DNA from: Comamonas testosteroni ATCC 11996
GTDB lineage: Bacteria > Pseudomonadota > Gammaproteobacteria > Burkholderiales > Burkholderiaceae_C
DNA length: 64,000 bases
NCBI RefSeq assembly: GCF_000241525.1
Contig: NZ_AHIL01000032.1
Span: forward strand, 62,001-126,000
Direction: 5' to 3'
This document shows, in pieces, positions 62,416 through 64,000 of the stretch. The notes under the pieces are model-generated. The model saw only the letters and a list, made by a program, of their open reading frames with translations. It had not been told where the DNA came from and searched no databases. Position 1 is the first letter of the stretch; the number at the start of each line of letters is the position of its first letter. Made by a program: the position numbers and the translations under genes.

Positions 62416-63219
62416 ATGAGTTGGAGTGAAACCACCATCAAGCTGCCGGGGCGGATCTGGGCCGCGCTGGGCGCGCAGGCCCTGGCGTGGTGGCGCAGCA
62501 TTTATCTGACAGCCGTGCTGCTGGTGCTGGTCAGCTCGCCGTCGAGCTACCAGAAGCGCGGGCGGGCCATGCTGGCCCAGCAGATGTTTGCGCAGACCGC
62601 CCCCATACTCACAGGCTTTACCGCGCTGGCGGCCCTGCTGTGTGCGGTAATTGCGCGCATCGTCATTGTCACCGCACAAAGTTACGGCCTGTCGCGCTAT
62701 GCGCTGGATCTGGTGGTGCGGGTGATGGTGATCGAGCTGATACCGCTGACGGCTGCACTGTTTGTGGCCATGCGCTGCACCATTCCAGCCGGCGTGCAGG
62801 TGGTGCAGATGCGTATGCAGGGCCAGCTCGCGAAGTGGAAGACGCAAGGCATTGACCCTGTCCGTGCGGCGCTGGTGCCGCGTGCGGCGGCGGGCGTGTT
62901 TGCCGCAATCACGCTGGCCGCACTCAGCTGCATCGTTGCCTTGGTCACCGTGTATCTGAGCGTCTATGGCTTCAGCCTGGCCGGGTTTGGTGCGTACACA
63001 CGCATCTTTGGCCAGATCTTCACACCGTCGCTGACGTTGGTGTTCGTGCTCAAGACCTGGTTTTTCAGTCTCACGGTGGCCGTCATGCCGCTGGCCTCTG
63101 CCATGTACACGCCTGTTGCGCGACACAGGCAGGGCGGGGCGGAGCTGGGTGGCTTTGCACGCATGTTTGCCGTGTTGCTCCTGATCGAGGTGATCTCGCT
63201 CATGGGCAACTATTACTGA
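62416..63219 (+). CDS. MlaE-family ABC transporter permease
   Basis: A 267-aa inner-membrane protein with about five to six hydrophobic segments (IYLTAVLLVLVSSPSSYQ, LTGFTALAALLCAVIARIVI, VVRVMVIELIPLTAALFVAM, GVFAAITLAALSCIVALVTV). The IELIPLTAALFVAMR segment is characteristic of MlaE. It forms the channel of a phospholipid or sterol transporter. The gene for an MCE protein follows after 13 bp; the ATPase gene is not between them. Confidence 0.9.
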   Translation: MSWSETTIKLPGRIWAALGAQALAWWRSIYLTAVLLVLVSSPSSYQKRGRAMLAQQMFAQTAPILTGFTALAALLCAVIARIVIVTAQSYGLSRYALDLVVRVMVIELIPLTAALFVAMRCTIPAGVQVVQMRMQGQLAKWKTQGIDPVRAALVPRAAAGVFAAITLAALSCIVALVTVYLSVYGFSLAGFGAYTRIFGQIFTPSLTLVFVLKTWFFSLTVAVMPLASAMYTPVARHRQGGAELGGFARMFAVLLLIEVISLMGNYY

Positions 63220-63232
63220 AAAGGATGGAGCC

Positions 63233-64000
63233 ATGAGCGAAACGCGTATGGCTGAGGAGCAACTGATTGACGAGGAGTTGCTCAGCCTCAAACCCGTCGC
63301 GCACCTGCGCGCCAAGGCAGCCGCGCTGCTGGCGCTGACCCTGATCTTGATTCTGAGTGCTGCCGCTTATCTGCTCTACGCGCGTGGAGTGTTCGAGCCC
63401 ACGCAGCGTCTGGTGCTGACGGCCGATGACTCCGAAGGCGTGGTCGTGGGTATGGATATGACGTTCTCGGGCTTTCCCATAGGCCGCGTGCGCAAGATAG
63501 AGCTGGCCGAGGACGGCTCGGTCCGCATTCTGGTCGATGTGACCGAAAAGGATGCCCACTGGCTGCGCCAGTCCAGCGTGTTCACCTTGGTCAAGGGACT
63601 GGTGGGCGGCACTACCATCAAGGCTTATACCGGCATGCTGGGCGATGCACCGCTACCGCCGGACTCTGTGCGGCCCGTGCTCAGCGGTGATGCTACGGCA
63701 GAGCTGCCTCAGATCATCAGTTCCGCCAAGGAGGTGCTGGCCAATGTGGCAGCTCTGACCGCCACAGATTCGGCATTGGGCGGATCGTTGGCCGAAGTGC
63801 GCAAGCTGGCCGAGCGCATGCAGGGCCAGGGCGGAGTTCTGGGCGCGGTGCTGGGCAGCGATGAGGAAGCGAAGAAGGTGGGCCAGATGCTGGAGCATGC
63901 CAATTCCCTGCTCGGACGCATGGATCGGATGGTGGCGCGCGCCGACAGCCAGGTCTTTGATGCGAATGGCGTCATGCCCCAGGTCAAGGCCACCATGGAG
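63233..64000 (+). CDS. MlaD/MCE-family protein, C-terminus beyond window
   Basis: Starts at 63233 after an AAGGATGG ribosome site. A cytoplasmic N-terminus and one membrane anchor (AAALLALTLILILSAAAYLL, about residues 28-47) precede the MCE domain (about 55-140: VLTADDSEGVVVGMDMTFSG, GRVRKIELAEDG). The C-terminal part is helical (LAEVRKLAERMQGQG). MlaD-type proteins form the periplasmic ring that shuttles lipids. The frame is open to the window edge. Confidence 0.93.
   Translation, partial: MSETRMAEEQLIDEELLSLKPVAHLRAKAAALLALTLILILSAAAYLLYARGVFEPTQRLVLTADDSEGVVVGMDMTFSGFPIGRVRKIELAEDGSVRILVDVTEKDAHWLRQSSVFTLVKGLVGGTTIKAYTGMLGDAPLPPDSVRPVLSGDATAELPQIISSAKEVLANVAALTATDSALGGSLAEVRKLAERMQGQGGVLGAVLGSDEEAKKVGQMLEHANSLLGRMDRMVARADSQVFDANGVMPQVKATME

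Overview
The window looks like a chromosome segment of a Comamonadaceae betaproteobacterium, most likely Comamonas or a close relative. The reasons are the high GC of the housekeeping genes, the protein flavour of RhlE, EttA, the DUF1631 protein and the copper and Mla genes, and the kinds of insertion sequence and phage debris present. All calls were made by eye; no database search was run.

Left accessory part (1 to about 5.3 kb). A two-gene minus-strand operon carries a DGQHR-domain (DndB-like) protein, cut by the window edge, and an uncharacterised partner. It is followed by a decayed IS3-type fragment, a pseudogenised tyrosine integrase and a secreted PpiC-type prolyl isomerase. Divergent from the isomerase is a giant type V autotransporter (5963-15538, 3191 aa) built from about 22 passenger-associated repeats, an autochaperone region and a C-terminal beta-barrel.

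16.1 to 20.4 kb. A Crp/Fnr-type regulator is divergent from a Tau/Ssu-like operon: substrate-binding protein, ATPase, permease and a TauD/TfdA-type Fe(II)/2-oxoglutarate dioxygenase. This looks like uptake and oxidative cleavage of a sulfonate-like or related organic anion.

20.4 to 40.3 kb. This is a mosaic of small cargo genes and broken phage genes. It contains a SUKH protein, an IS481 element, a DUF5990 protein, an NHL-repeat pseudogene, duplicated small secreted proteins, an SPFH lipoprotein pair flanked by short structured repeats, a PaiB-like protein, a DUF4406 pseudogene, an IS5-family element, a class IV aminotransferase with a divergent MerR regulator, a holin with a lysozyme stub, and a pentapeptide-repeat protein. 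Many strong hairpin terminators survive although their genes are gone. tRNA-Pro(TGG), a 3' fragment of tRNA-Leu(CAA) and tRNA-Arg(TCT) lie here and probably mark old integration points.

40.4 to 64 kb. This part resembles core chromosome. It holds an M14-like lipoprotein, the RhlE-type DEAD-box helicase, EttA, a DUF1631 protein, a P1-family peptidase, two tandem NlpA/MetQ-like binding proteins, and an LRR-kinase/SUKH/ankyrin group. A six-gene minus-strand copper operon follows (small periplasmic protein, TolC-like lipoprotein, multicopper oxidase, cupredoxin, DUF411 protein, CusF-like protein), then a His/Cys-rich secreted protein. Next is a Zn/Cd/Pb P-type ATPase divergent from a CadR/PbrR-type MerR regulator, and finally the first two genes (MlaE, MlaD) of a phospholipid-transport operon that runs off the right edge.
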